From NCBI GenBank assembly GCA_027924645.1, contig BSBN01000047.1, positions 3,968,001 to 4,032,000 of the forward strand: a stretch of DNA of 64,000 bases, in the 5' to 3' direction. Each line of letters begins with the position of its first letter. Position 1 is the stretch's first letter. The notes beneath the pieces are model-generated. The model ran no database searches. It was given only the letters and a program-made list of their open reading frames with translations, and was not told the DNA's origin. Below, in pieces: positions 45,599-58,355 of the stretch. Source of the stretch: Cunninghamia lanceolata (lineage: Eukaryota > Streptophyta > Pinopsida > Cupressales > Cupressaceae). A program made the translations under genes and the position numbers.

Positions 45599-48500
45599 AT
45601 GTCAGAATCATCTTCGTCAAAGTCCAGAGCCATGAAGTATAAGTACCAGGGTGTCTTTCTGGTAATGGCAGTATAGTCAAACGTTGATGAAATCAAAGAC
45701 ACAGAAATTGGGCATGTGGACTTGGCCGAGTTCATAGATAGAACTAAACAAGCAACTCCCTCCAAGCCTATGCAGAAAATCATTGACAGCAGTATTCATT
45801 TGGTTGCGTCATTTCCAGTCAGTGCACACAATCCTGAATTTGTTCTACAAGTGGCCAGCCATTACAACAGGGATACTAGAGCTGTGACGGACTCACAGGG
45901 AAATGTAAGCATGAGATTGGATGCAGAATTCATGGACAAAATCTTCATGTGTCCACCAATTGAAAACGTTGGGCGGATTGATTTTGCTCAGGGTCAACAA
46001 GACTATGATAATGACATGGAATCTGCTAGGAGGTATATAAACAACAAATGGTTAAAGATTCCTAGGGGAAATTTGACCAGATGGCCAAAGGACCTTCATA
46101 GGAGTGATTTTGTGGAGGAAGTGTGTGATTTGATTACTCTCTTGAGTCGCATTAGAGGACTCCCTTCCGCTTCCAAATTCCAGGACTGGATGTACACTTA
46201 CATCAAGGTGATTCTACGGGGTAATCAGAAGATATTCTGGGGTGAACAGATCAGTGATGCTTTGCACGAGAAACTGGTAAGAGTCAATACTACCTTCAAA
46301 TTTTACATGACCTCTTATCTTGTCTATGCTGCTGCAAGCATGAGGAACTTTCCAGGTTTAACCCAAGTAGGAGACAGGAGATTGGTCCCAGTGTATGAAT
46401 ACTACCCTCAAATCACTCTGAAGGGGTCGATTCATCATTTCAGAAGAGTCAATGATGCTTTCTTCTCAGTTTTCATGTGCTTGTGGGATGGTGAACTGAT
46501 TCAAAGAAGAGTTTCTGATGAAGCTTGGCAGGTTGTAAATTCTTTTGGTTGCTTATTCTTACAATTTTCCACCTTCACATATCTTCGGGTAGGATACTAT
46601 CCTAGTTACCCTTACATGCTTCCACGGTATCCCAGTGATCACATTGTTCTTATGGAGCTTTGCAGACAAATGATTGTGGTACACAACAAACAGATGGAGC
46701 TGAAGAAGTCAGGGATAAAGTTTCCCATTGAAATTGGGAGGTACTCGGTTCAATCTGCCAACAAAGTGAAGATAATTGACTTCAAGTTACAGTTGGTCAC
46801 CATGAAAACCTACAAGAAAAGAAATCATTTTGACTTCAGAAGGGTTCAAGATAAAATCAAGAGGAAGTTAACTTTTCAGGTGCCAATGGTCGAAGATATA
46901 TGGGCGGATCTCAGGACTCAAAATGAGATTAGAAAACTAGATTTCTGCAGACTTCATCTAAGTCAAATTGAAGAACTAGGACTCGCTGATATTCCAGATG
47001 GAATGGAGGATGATGGGGATGTCCTAGATCACAAATATGAGGTAGAAAATGTTGAGGCTTCACCTCTCCCAGAGGTGAAATGGTCAGTCAAAGAGGAGAC
47101 ATCTATCAGGAAAAGATTCCAACCAATGCTGGCAAACACCAACTTGTGGTTAAGAAGTAAGGGAATCAAGTTGAAAGAATTCCTTATAGGGTCTGAAGAA
47201 GAAACACAGGATCAAACAGGTAAGAAGGTAGAGAACCGAACTAAAAACAGGAGTGATACCCCTTCTTCCTCCAAGATACACAAACCAAAGATCAAATTTG
47301 TATCTAAAGGAGGAAAGAAGAAGGAAACCACAAAGGCTTCTGATGCCACTAAGTCAGATGTTGAAGATACTAATGATGATCAGATGGAAATTGAAGATGT
47401 TGAGACTGAAGAACAAAATGTTCAAAAGTCTAAGACAAAGGTATCTGATGAAGCTGAACAAGGGGTAGATGAAGATATAGAGGTAGAATGGCTTGATGGT
47501 TCCCCTCAGACTCCTGTGAAAGATCTTCTCTCCGAGACACAAGTTCTTACACCTCGTCCTCATGTTCCGGTTTCTAACAGTTTGCCAGTGATGTCAAGTG
47601 TTCCTCTTTCTCCAATTTTTGTTGTTTCTTCTGACAATACTCCTCCATCCATGAAAGCTAGCTTTGGAACTATTTTTGATTCTTCTGGTTCCATTCCAAG
47701 CTTGTCTTCCCCTTCTTTTGATATTGGGGAACAAACTATTTTAGAGAACCTTCTGGATGCTTCACAAAAGGTTGTTGATATAGGTATTGTGTTTACCAAC
47801 ACAAGTCCAATTGTCACCATCACCGGTACAAACATGGAGCCAACCAAGCAAGTAGTGGATCCCCCTCCAGTTGTTGACACTTCTATACTTCCTCCATGGC
47901 TATCTACCTATACTCTGAAGAGGAAGAAGCAAGCCATCTCACCTGATGAGATTGACATTGAAAAGCTGTTGCCCGTGAAAGCATAGAACCAGAAAAAGAA
48001 GCCTAAGACTGTTTCTAGGCTAGTCACTGAAAAGGGAATCAGATATGCTGAAATTGCCAAACCTCCTGAAGATGCCACGATTGACACTTTTGATATGAGT
48101 AATTATGTCATCTCAAGGGTTGAACTGGGTAAAGTGACTCATGAAGGTGTTAAGGCAGATTTCCAGACTACTGCCAGTACTCTACTCGAAAAGTATGATG
48201 AAGCCAAGAAGGAGAAGGAGCAGTACAAAGCAAAAGCAGAACAACTGGCCGCTGTCCTTTAGAAAATAGTAAAGTCATCAGAGATAGTAGAACCAATGGC
48301 AGTGACAGTGGAAGATCCCCTGATACAGAAGGTTGAAAAAGCCCAAGCTAGAGGCAAGATAGTGGGGGATGTAGTGGAGCGGTTGTTGGCTCAAGGATGA
48401 GTTCTGCTAAAAACCGCTGTAGAAAGGAAAGAGAAAATGGACAAAGCTAAAGCTGACCTGGACAATCTGGTAGATCTACTTTCACAAGAGTTGCAAGATC

Positions 48501-49030
48501 AAGAAGAGAGCCTAGAAGAGTGGATAGACATGAAGAAGATCAAGATAAAGAATCTGATCACCATTGGGGTCATCACCAACAGGGAATCATATCTTAAGAC
48601 TAAGGAGACTCTAGCTCATCGCATTTTCATAATAAAGAGTCTACTTGAAGATCTGTGCCAAGCTCGAGAAGCCAGTGAAGATAGTGATGTCACACTCCTA
48701 CACTGGCTAGAAGAACTTCCTTGCACCTTGACAAGAGAAGATCATAGTTTCCTCACAGCACAGGAAATGATAAGTTCTTTTGAAGAAATGGTACAAAATA
48801 AATTTGAAGAGGAAGCTCCCTCAGTGCTCTCAATGGATAACCTGTATGATCAACATTCGACTCTGGAGAACCTGAAGGATAATTTAGACAAGCATGAAAA
48901 GGCGGTGAAAGATTCAATTCTCTGAGCTCGCACCATTTCTGAAAACACAGCGAAACCAAATGCATGCGAGATGTCACTCGTTCAAACTATGTACCAGAAC
49001 TTCCTGAAGAAAAAAGATGGAGGAAGCTAG
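45599..49030 (+). pseudogene. long uncharacterised ORF (about 1,140 codons, five in-frame stops)
   Basis: One frame runs from ATG 45599 to TAG 49028-49030, broken only by TAG at about 45674, 47984 and 48260 and TGA at about 48398 and 48923. The central 756 codons (45716-47986) are open. No known domain is recognised. Residues 1-500 look globular ('FVEEVCDLITLLSRIRGLP', 'FPIEIGRYSVQS'). Residues 500-760 are Lys/Glu/Ser-rich and disordered-looking. The remainder is strongly coiled-coil ('EKYDEAKKEKEQYKAKAEQL', 'LSQELQDQEESLEEWIDM'). Upstream is the hairpin array; downstream is a promoter-like LTR candidate. It is probably a TE-carried gene, distantly like 1-1915. The preserved frame suggests decay by point mutation only. 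Confidence 0.7.
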
Positions 49031-49049
49031 TGCCTTAACTTATTTTTCC

Positions 49050-49952
49050 TGAACGATATGTAAATTGAATTTTGTTTTGGACACCTACACGTGTAATTTT
49101 CCAAAATGTAATTACATGTGAAACAAGAGAAGTCCTAAGTCAAATAGGACTCTCTTGTTGAATAAGTCAAAGTAGTTGTAGATTTCCTAAATTTTCTCAA
49201 GGCCTTTCCCTATAAATAAAGGGGGCCTCTTTTGTAAATAGGATCTTTTATCTATTGCAAGAAAACTCTGGCGAATTGAGAAGCAAATCAAGACTTTGTG
49301 CTTTTTGTGAAAATCAATATTCAAATATTTATCAATACAAGAAAGCAAGTTCAATTCTAATCTTTGTCTTGGGATTATTTGTGTTGTGATAGTTTTGTTC
49401 TTACATCTTACTATCAAAATCTTATTTGATAATAATTGAAGTGTGGAGTTTGTTTCAAGTGATTGAAGAGCGCTCTTAATTTGATTCTGATAGACTTTGT
49501 GTTATCAAATCATTTGTGGGTTATATGTTCATGTTTGTGAGAATACAATAGTTTGGAGACTTTGTGCTACAAGTTGTTATATTCGATTTACTTTTATCAT
49601 CTTGAAGAGGAGTCAAGACTTTGGGCTGCATTCTATTTCAAATAGTTCTGTTTACAAGTAGTAAGTGAGGTAACAGAAAACTTTATGTTTCTGTGATTTT
49701 GTGATAATTTATAAGTCTTCTATCAAAAGTTTGAAGTATAAACATCTATTCTGAAAAAAGAGAATGAGATGAGATGGAACCACCACAAACATAGTTTTAG
49801 TGTACATAAATTTTATAAGTTGTTTGGTTTGCAAAAGTCAAGTAATTAGAGGGAACCTCCCCTTGCTGAGAGGAGAGACTGTGTCTCATCAGAGCTGTGG
49901 CTGATATACCCATTTTGCCGTTAGTGAGTTAACGACAAAATATTCACCCAAC
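49050..49952 (+). repeat. candidate LTR (starts TGTAAATTG, ends ACCCAACA)
   Basis: It begins with TG and ends with CA 20 bp after the long ORF stop. A tataaata box at 49211-49218 is followed by a GC-poor transcribed-looking leader. I could not find a matching copy upstream of the ORF, so it could instead be a solo or mismatched LTR. Confidence 0.4.
49211..49218 (+). promoter_or_regulatory. TATA box candidate
   Basis: ccctataaataaaggg context, typical of plant LTR promoters. Confidence 0.5.
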
Positions 49953-50257
49953 ATGATGTAAGATGGCTTATGAACTTGGATTCTCTTGCATCATTCATTC
50001 TCTCAGTAATGCCATAGAAAACTTATCCTCTTGACTTAATTTACAATTAGAACTTGAAGCATCTTTAGTGTGTGGTTCCTAACTTAGTCTCTCATCATTA
50101 TTGACATCTTTATCTATGACTATTCCTTGCCTCTATGTAGTCTCAAGTGCCTTAATCCTTTCTTGTATATCTCTCATCATTTTAACGAATTCATTATCAC
50201 ACCCTCCTCTTTCACTTCTACCACCTCTTCTTTTATGTCATTTCCCTTATGGGCCAT
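49953..50257 (-). pseudogene. gag N-terminal fragment
   Basis: On the minus strand, ATG at 50257 opens a short Lys/Glu-rich leader, then (after a frameshift) a helical 'FVKMMRDIQERIKALETT' segment typical of plant gypsy gag N-termini. It ends abruptly at the boundary of the candidate LTR at 49952, as if interrupted by it. Confidence 0.45.
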
Positions 50258-51445
50258 AGAGGAAATTTTAGAATTATGTCACCTTTTTATAAAGGAAATG
50301 ACCAACACAAGTCTAGCTTTTCAACTTGAAACACTTGAAAGTGACATATATGTTTTAAATTTTAAAATTGTATAAACTAATGAAATGTAGAATTCTTAGT
50401 GTAGTATATGTTTGTAATTTTTTTTTTCAAAAAGATGGTTTGGATATAGTTTTTATAAAATTGACACTATACTTTAATTGATTAAAAAGATATAGAAAGT
50501 GAGATCAATGGACCTCCACTTTTTTAATATACTATAAATATTTCATTTTTTTTTCTTTATTTTTTTCCATGTAGTTAAATTGAATCTTTAAAGTGCATGG
50601 AAAAGATAATGATTTTGATAAATATTTAAAGTTAGGTGTACTGAAAACGTTATAGCTTCAATGGGCCTCCACTTTATGTCTTAACTATTTATTATAAATA
50701 AAAATGAATTATACCCTATTGAAAAGGATTCTCACCTCTAGTGTATGATGTTTTTCTTATTTTTTTAAAATAAATTTTAGTATTATTTTTGAATTTCCAA
50801 TTAGAACCATGTTTGAATTTAATGACCTGCTTGTAGTAAACTTAAAAAATAATTACTAACAATAATTAAAGTATAAAAAAATATTTTCAAAATCTATGTT
50901 CATGGATCTACCAAGGGGTGCTTGTAGTTTTTTTAGAAAATGTACGCAGTGTGAGAAAATGTTGCAAGAATTAGGGTTTCAAAATTTTGAAACACTATAG
51001 GAAAATTGGTGCCATGTAGTTTTGGGCAAAATAGTTCCAAGAGAAACTCTTTTTTGGTGAAACTATTTTAGACTATAAAACAATTCTATCAAAATTTTGA
51101 AAATATGCCTTTAAGTATGGTTGGAAGTTGAAGTATTTTTTTTTTGGGTGAAATGGTTTGACCTAAAACCCCTATGTTGCCCTAAAATATGACATAGCTT
51201 TTAATTTTCACCCTCACCTACAATGTGCCATTACACAATACTTTTACTATGGGGTTACCACTCACTATTCAATGACCTAGAAATAGGGCTCAAATTCAAA
51301 TTGATGCAATTAAATATAAAGGAGATCTAATGAAAGATAGTCTATTCATGCAACACAATCATATAAAATGAGAACCTAATGCAATAGTACACATTAAAAG
51401 CTTAATCTTAAGGAAAGATTGAACAATAAGATGGTGTATAATACC

Positions 51446-51480
<35 letters not shown>

Positions 51481-52670
51481 AAAATGTTATGTCATATCCA
51501 TGTATAATATAATTGTTCACAAAAAGTACATACCAAGATTTCCACCCCACTTTGATGTCTAATCTTCAATCTACTTTATCTCCCCTCATTGATCTTCATC
51601 AATTGATTTGTCTTCCTTTTATAGTGATACTTTGATTTAGTAAGATGACATTGACTGCAAATGTAGTATTATGCTCAATAATCCTCCCTAGGACCAATAT
51701 AGAAATTGAGAACCTTAGAATTTAGCATGATATTCAAATACATTTGTGCATAGTCTAAATAAGGCCCCTTTTATGTAAGATTATGATATAACTTACGAAA
51801 TACAAACTTAGAAACACGGACATGTTCAAGGTCCCATTATAATAGTTTGATTTCAATTTGGAGGCTTCAACAATAATATGTGGTACCACACAGTTAATAA
51901 TAATTAACTATAGCTCTATGTGAGAAACTAGATAATTGCAACAAGGAAATGGATCTAGATGGTAAGAACAAAACACCTATGGCAAGAAATAAAATGACAA
52001 AAAAACAACAAAGAAATATTTTTTTGATGCAAAATTGCATGATCCCTAAGATTCTCTTGCATCACAAAGCATAAACCATAATGTATAACATGAAATGAGA
52101 ATAAAAGATGCACAATAAACATGGCATAAACAAAAGGAAAAGTATAAGGATGCATGATAAATTAAAGGTAAATGATAAAATAAGTAGATAAATAAGTAAA
52201 TCATAGTAATGATAATGGTCTCAAGCAACAAAATTAGAGAGATAACCATACAAGAGGGCATCCTCATCCCAACAAGTGGCATCAAGTCATTTGTCCTTAA
52301 TTAAATGGCTTTCATCGTGATAAAAAGTGGTAATCTTATTGAAAACACTAGCAATAAGTACAATTGTTGCTTTATCTTTCTTTATCCATCATTGTTGTTT
52401 CTTTGGAGGTGGTTCCACATATGTACTTTTTTATTGCTTAAAATTTAATTCTTTCTTTGGGACCCATAGATGAGAAGTATCATTGGAAGATGACAAAATT
52501 GTCACTCATAATCTTCATGGGTGGAATAGGATGTAAATTTTTAGGTGCATTAGGCATTGATTATTTATTTGTAAAAGGATTCAAGCAATAATATTTCTAG
52601 TATGATCACTTATAACTACACTATACCTCATAGTGCTATCATTTTCTTTTCTTTGTGCATCTAAATTCCT
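50258..52670. other. noncoding AT-rich DNA
   Basis: No coding block is supported. It contains an (AT)n microsatellite at about 51447-51478. Confidence 0.5.
51447..51478. repeat. (AT)n microsatellite
   Basis: About 15 uninterrupted AT units. Confidence 0.95.
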
Positions 52671-54194
52671 TTCATACACATGATGAAGATCATCTTAATT
52701 TGTGTAAAATGGTTCTATTAGGGTGTATATAAGTATCCAAAGTAAAATGACTCATCTTTAAAATAATATAATATATATCTCCTTTAACCTTTATAACACT
52801 TCCCACATGAACATATGTAATAGAACAATGCCCAATATAAGGAACTACCATCAACTACTCAAGACATGGCCTACCAAGTAAAATATAAAATCTATATACA
52901 AAATTAATAACATGGAAATGTACTTGTACCTCTTCAAGACCCAATCTAATAGGTAAAATGATGTAGTCAAAATTTTTAATTAATATATAATTAATTATTT
53001 TCAAAGGCACCCCTAAATGTGCATTATAAGCATCCCTTTGAAGATGATTAGTAACAAAAAACTTTGTAGTAATACATTAAATTAATCTGTAGGATCAATG
53101 AGAAGCCATTAAATTTTTTTTTGATACACACTACCATGCACACTTAATATTCCATAATAATTCTTTCCTCATTAAAAAATCTAATCAATGGAGAACCTTG
53201 AGAAGAAGGTGTATCTCTATGGTGTAACATACCTACAAAAATATTTGTTGTCACCATGTATGGGAATAAATATAATAGTTATCCATATAATCTCTATCAA
53301 TATGTGCATGTGCCATAGAAAAATAACCTTGTTCATGGTGTGCATGAACATTATTACCTTGGCTAGGAAATGGATTAGTATTATACATAATTTCAAATTT
53401 TGATTAGGGGGGGATTTAATGGAAATTACCTCCATAATTTACACCATTTGAATGAGTCATATTATTGTATATTAAATATTTCACTTTATGTTTCAAATCC
53501 ATGCAACCTTGAGTATAATGATCTTTAACTCTATGAAAGTTAGAAAAATGCATTCTCATTATAGTTCTTCGAAAGCCTTGTAGTTGGATCTAATGAATGG
53601 ATAGGCGGAAGAGTAATCAAATTAGATCTCAAAAAAGTTTAAAGCACAAAATCTAAAGTCTCTTATAAATTTGTAAGATTCCTAAAATTATAAGGCTTAA
53701 GAGAAATCACATTGGAAGTACTAGAAACATGATGTACATTATCCTTTTTGTCTCTATAATCATTACACTTTCAAAAAGTATGAGACTTTTGGAACTTGGA
53801 ACTTGGTAATAACATGTAGAATAACCATGAAAATATATACAAAATTTAATTACATTAGAGAAAATCAAATTTAATTCAACCTTATTCACATGAGTGTGAA
53901 TATCTATAGAAATAGAAAAACTACTTAGGTAGACACTATCTCAAATGGGTGGTAAAAATGTTTTTAATCATCATCATGAAGATGATGGTATAACTTAGCA
54001 CACAAGGAATGCAATCTAATAGCATAATCATGTATTTTTTCATTATATTCTTAGGTACACTAAACAAATTTCTGAAATATTAATCATTAAGACCAATTAA
54101 CTAAGAAATTATTAAGAAATGCTTTGTATAGATTAGAAAAGTAATGGATAGATCCATTGGGTAGAGAGAAAACCACTCAATAGAATTATATTTT

Positions 54195-54211
54195 AAAGTG
54201 TGAGGGAATAG
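54195..54211. repeat. SINE 2 target-site duplication, left copy
   Basis: aaagtgtgagggaatag, repeated exactly at 54543-54559. Confidence 0.95.
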
Positions 54212-54542
54212 GCCAATAATGGCATGGTTCAGTGGTCAAGTCGCATGGTTGTTTTGGAGGCAACCAAGGTTCAAACCCTCACTGGGCCAAAGAGCTCACA
54301 GACCTTGTGCCTTTGTTGGGCTGATGTGCTCGTAGGATATGTGCCTTCATTGGGCTGTCATGCTCACAGGTTGTGGGCCTTCTCTAGGCCAATGAGCTCA
54401 TGGGTTTGAACTTAGCGATAATTCCTTTGGGACTAAGACTCCCCAATAGTGGTCTTGACAATAAATCCATGGGAAGAGATCCCCCGTAAGGATCTCTTTG
54501 GGCTCGGACCAGACTAAAAAACCTAAGTTTCTCAATAAAAAA
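54212..54542 (+). mobile_element. SINE 2: tRNA-derived SINE
   Basis: A 331-bp insertion with a perfect 17-bp TSD and an A-rich tail. The tRNA-like head has an A-box-like 'tggttcagtggtcaag' (54224-54239) and a B-box-like 'ggttcaaaccc' (54269-54279). The body has three variants of a 'gggcc/gggct...gctca' unit, related to the internal units of SINE 1. It lies in gag of the minus-strand gypsy remnant and would be transcribed by RNA polymerase III. Confidence 0.9.
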
Positions 54543-54559
54543 AAAGTGTGAGGGAATAG
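54543..54559. repeat. SINE 2 target-site duplication, right copy
   Basis: Exact copy of 54195-54211 after the A-tail. Confidence 0.95.
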
Positions 54560-54980
54560 TGTAGCCAATACCTTATCTTCAAAATCATAGTTTAAACATG
54601 CAACAATGAAATATCTCAAATGTGTACTAGGATTACCTTTACCATTGTACATTTCAAAATGAGGTGCTACAAAAACACTACTATAAAGGATAAGAAGCAA
54701 TCTCAAATGTAAGTGGTGTATTTTTCTTTACATATTCATCTTTATCTTTAATATTTAGTATGGTATTAACCTTGCACTCCAACCTATCTAGCTTGTAAAT
54801 AAGTGCATCTAAGGCATAAATATAAAATATGGAGTATAAATAGGATGATAATAGAGAGGATGATAAAGCATAGATATAGCCATGGTAGGAATAATGAAAT
54901 GTGATATGGAATGGGATACAAAAAAGGCTATGGAGAGTAGGTATGGGTAGTCATGACACTAGTAGAGATAGCATGGAAAG

Positions 54981-56033
54981 TAGGTGAAATAGTAGTAGGA
55001 TGGGAGGAAGGAGAACTTAAATCATAAATCTGAAGCTAGGAAGTATGCACAAGAACATACTATATCATTGATAATGAGGATTAGAGAAAGACATACCGAA
55101 GTAAGAAACAAAATTAGGAGGAAACTATGAGCTTGAGGAAGTGGTTTGGATATGATGAGAAGATGCACCATTCAATGAACCATAAGAGGTTACCTTAGCA
55201 CTTATACCTTGAAGATTTCAAAACCAAATGTCTCTTTTATCAGTAAATCATGAAGAGCCTCAAGGTCAAATGTTTAGGATTATCAACATAATCCAAATAG
55301 CAAGCTTATGTGTGAAATTGTGTTGAACTAAATGTCCTTGATGAGAAAATTTCTTAAATTTAGGATGGATTGTAGTAGTAACAATAGTAGTATCCATGTT
55401 AACACCACTAAAGATTCCATTGTTAGAAAATTGGTCCATTTGAGAATTCAAACAAGGGCTTCATCTTAAGGAAAAGTAATAATGTGGATGAGACATTGGT
55501 ATGCAAGAAACTCACAAAATCCTAAAAGTTAAATAATATAAAAGAAAAGAAAGATCTAAGACAAAATTAAAAAACTAGCAAATAGTTAGATGTATAATAA
55601 ATCAACAAATAAGAACCTAAAGGCCAAATAAGGGTACATAGAGTGGGGTGAAAATAAGATCACATAGTGAAGAAAAAATCCCTAGAGAAGGTATAGAAAT
55701 GAAGCACATGCTCAAGGGGATCCAAACCCTAATGAGATCTTAAAACTAAAATATGTAATTAGAAAATTAGATTTGAAATCCCTACTGAAACAAGGATAAG
55801 CCCTAAGGTCAAAACCCTAGGTTGTGTAGGAATGTTAGGTTCACTATTAAAATGTAATGGAATAAATGTACCTCTTAAAAAACTTATCCAAGGATAAATA
55901 ATTAAACAATAATTGACCATAGGATAAAGAGCTTGGATTGGAATAATAAATGAAAAATTAAATTTACTAAATTTGAATAAATTATATGTGGTACTTAGCT
56001 CAATTCTGAATGGATGGGTATATTACTAAGGAT
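54981..56033. other. noncoding, probably leader of the minus-strand gypsy remnant
   Basis: No stable frame. It lies 5' of the gag remnant at 52680-54980 on the minus strand. No LTR was recognised. Confidence 0.35.
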
Positions 56034-56038
56034 GCCAT

Positions 56039-56375
56039 TATTAGTGTAAATAGTCATTATGTATCTAGTTAGTTTATCACTCTATCTAGGTTGACCCATT
56101 CACACTTAGCTTAAGATTACTTAGAGGATAAGATTCCCTTTAGTCTCACCTCATATGGACTTGACACATGCCCTCACACTTGTTTGTTAACCTGTGTTGC
56201 ACATTTGGAGGGGTAGTCAAACATTTAGTCCTACCTCCTCTTCCTTGCCTTTATATGCAAGGATCTTATTGTACATTTTAGACACTCTCACTTGTATGAT
56301 AGACATTATTTATGTTATTCACTTGTGGAAGTTTATCATTGGTATTTACATTAAGATCTTGGTTTTACTCTAACA
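56039..56375 (+). repeat. 5' LTR of TR-GAG-like element
   Basis: Starts TATTAGTG (TGTTAGTG in the 3' copy) and ends CTCTAACA. A 'ctttatatgcaagg' promoter-like box is at about 56248. Confidence 0.88.
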
Positions 56376-56388
56376 TGGTATCAAAGCC
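56376..56388 (+). promoter_or_regulatory. primer-binding site of TR-GAG-like element
   Basis: tggtatcaaagcc, initiator-Met type with one change, directly at the LTR end. Confidence 0.85.
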
Positions 56389-57852
56389 ATGAATCATAAG
56401 TCCCTTCCCACATTAAGGTGACTCTAGCACTCTACCCTATCATTAGAGCATCGTGGAGCCAAACGGGCCTCACTGTTGAGTCCAAAAGGCTTGAGAAATG
56501 AAAGATATCCTTTTGTTTCATGAATTTTGGTAAATTTATTTTTTGTAAGTTTTTACCCCCTATCCTTGTATCATATAGTTGTATGGTTGTACAATTGTAC
56601 CATATGGAATTTTGTAAAAAAATGAATTTTTTTTTGTAGAGGGAAAACTTGCTCCTTGTAATTTTTGGTCCATATTTGGTCGATTTCTCTATTCTTCTAG
56701 GTATTAAACCTATTCTTGGGTCTAATTTCTAGCCCTAATCAACCTCTTTCATTGTCTACGAGTCTTCTAGGCCCGATTGGGCCACCCTTTTGGGATCCTT
56801 GACCCTGGTTCAAGGTGTTCCTACACTTGTTTATCCATTTTAGAATAAAATTAGGTGTTTCTATCTTACATAGGATCCTCTTGGCCACCCTCAGCCCTTG
56901 CGACCTCTCCTTCTGTCATTTCAAATCCTAATCTCATTAGCCTTTGTAGGCCCTACTTTGCAGCTCCATTTTGGCCCACTTAGCTAGGTCTCAAGGACAC
57001 TATAGGCATTCCTCTCTTGTAATAGACCCCATTTGGGGGTTCCATTTTGTGGCGTCTTCCCTATCCATGCCATCTGTCATATTCAACATTAAATCCCTAT
57101 TCTATTTTGCGACTAGAATAGGATCTCTCTGGCTCATCGTCTAGGACTCTAGACTCCAACACCAAACTGACCTCCCTATCAGCCCATTTGTCTGCTAACC
57201 TCCATTGCACTTAACCCACTTGACCAAATTGTCCTCCTTAGGTGACCCACTTGCCTTGTAATCCTAGTTTAGGCTCTGCTAGGCCATTGCTAGGGCACCA
57301 CCTGGCCCATTCTAAGTGCCTAAAAGGTGGGACTTTTTCTTTTTTCCATAACTTTTGATTGAGGAGGTGTTTTTTGGAAAACTTATAGATATAAATCTAT
57401 TTCCATCATTGACACCATCGTGTCATCTATTTTCTAAAATTGTAGCATTTTTTAATGCATTTTTGGCCTCCAAAGTCAATTTTTGTATCAAATTGTTATG
57501 GGGCATATCTTACACCCCTGATATTGAAATTTTACAAACCCTTTTTCGAAACTTACTAGAATTTCACAGTGAATCCATCTACACATGTAATAGGAGATTT
57601 GGATAGTCCATTTTATCAAAATTTGTAAAAATTACCATGCATTATAAACGGACAATTTAGGCATCCAATCTTAACAACATTGTAATTTTTCTTGCACATT
57701 TTTTTGGGGGGCTATTTTTTAGCATTAATCATTTGGGGGGATAATCTTGCATTTTCTTCTTTGGATATTGCTACTAATGCAATCATGTCTCTCACACTAA
57801 ATCCATTCCATTTGAGTATTGTTCATAATCCTCCTAATATTTATGGAAAATC

Positions 57853-58355
57853 AAGTATGGATATTGTGGGAAGAATAAGCATACTGAAGAAGATTGTATT
57901 CATTATCAAATTGATGAAATGAAACAACTTCTCATTGATCATGGCATTGCTTTACTTGATCATTATAATCTAGCACTTGTAGAATTATCATCTAGTCTCA
58001 CTAAGACATATTGTGAGACAACATTATTTAGGGATGAACAATCAAGTTCAATGAATTGCATTGAGATCTCATCTCCTCCATCACTTATGCTACATCTGGA
58101 TCTGATGTTGACTCATCCATGGCTTCTAGCAATTCTATGCACCAGGATATTGATATCAGTTTTCTAGATCCATCACATTGGGTTTCATTTCTAATAGACA
58201 TATCATCCTTGTTTGTAGAGTTCTACATTGCATATTTGGAAGATACAATTGATGACATCCATCTTCTATTTAATGATAGCCACATAAATGCTATTATCCT
58301 CACATATACATCTTTCAATTCTATTCTATATCATCTTTCACATGGAATGCTTTAG
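57853..58355 (+). pseudogene. gag zinc-knuckle remnant and following frame
   Basis: A CX2CX4HX4C knuckle is readable at 57856-57897 with its first Cys changed to Tyr (TAT) and the remaining Cys, His, Cys kept. Downstream, coding-like sequence continues in two frames (57919-58167 and 58119-58355), Ser/Asp/Leu-rich, with no recognised domain. It would be the nucleocapsid end of a gag. Confidence 0.6.

Larger units (their letters stand above)
52680..54980 (-). pseudogene. decayed Tat-like gypsy gag and protease region
   Basis: Read on the minus strand, gag starts near 54760: 'FVAPHFEMYNGKGNPSTHLRYF' precedes the SINE 2 insertion, and after it comes a capsid segment ('WFSLYPMDLS...'). A gag knuckle variant 'FHRVKDHYTQGCMDLKHKV' lies at about 53540-53480. 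The protease-side motif 'LPIRLGLEEVQVHFHV...LLGRPCLE' lies at about 52975-52860. Many stops and frameshifts are present. RT and integrase are not seen further left, so the element is truncated or too decayed. Confidence 0.7.

Noticed and set aside
47354..47880. Minus-strand frames inside the 45599-49030 ORF.
   Set aside because: Shadows of the plus-strand frame; low-complexity antisense of Lys/Glu/Ser codons.
52046..53435. Short minus- and plus-strand frames in the 52-53.5 kb region as small host genes.
   Set aside because: Hydrophobic random-looking translations; the only supported signal here is decayed gypsy gag/protease in another frame.
54224..54290. Functional tRNA gene.
   Set aside because: It has A- and B-box-like motifs but no cloverleaf pairing, and it is the head of a SINE with a TSD and A-tail.
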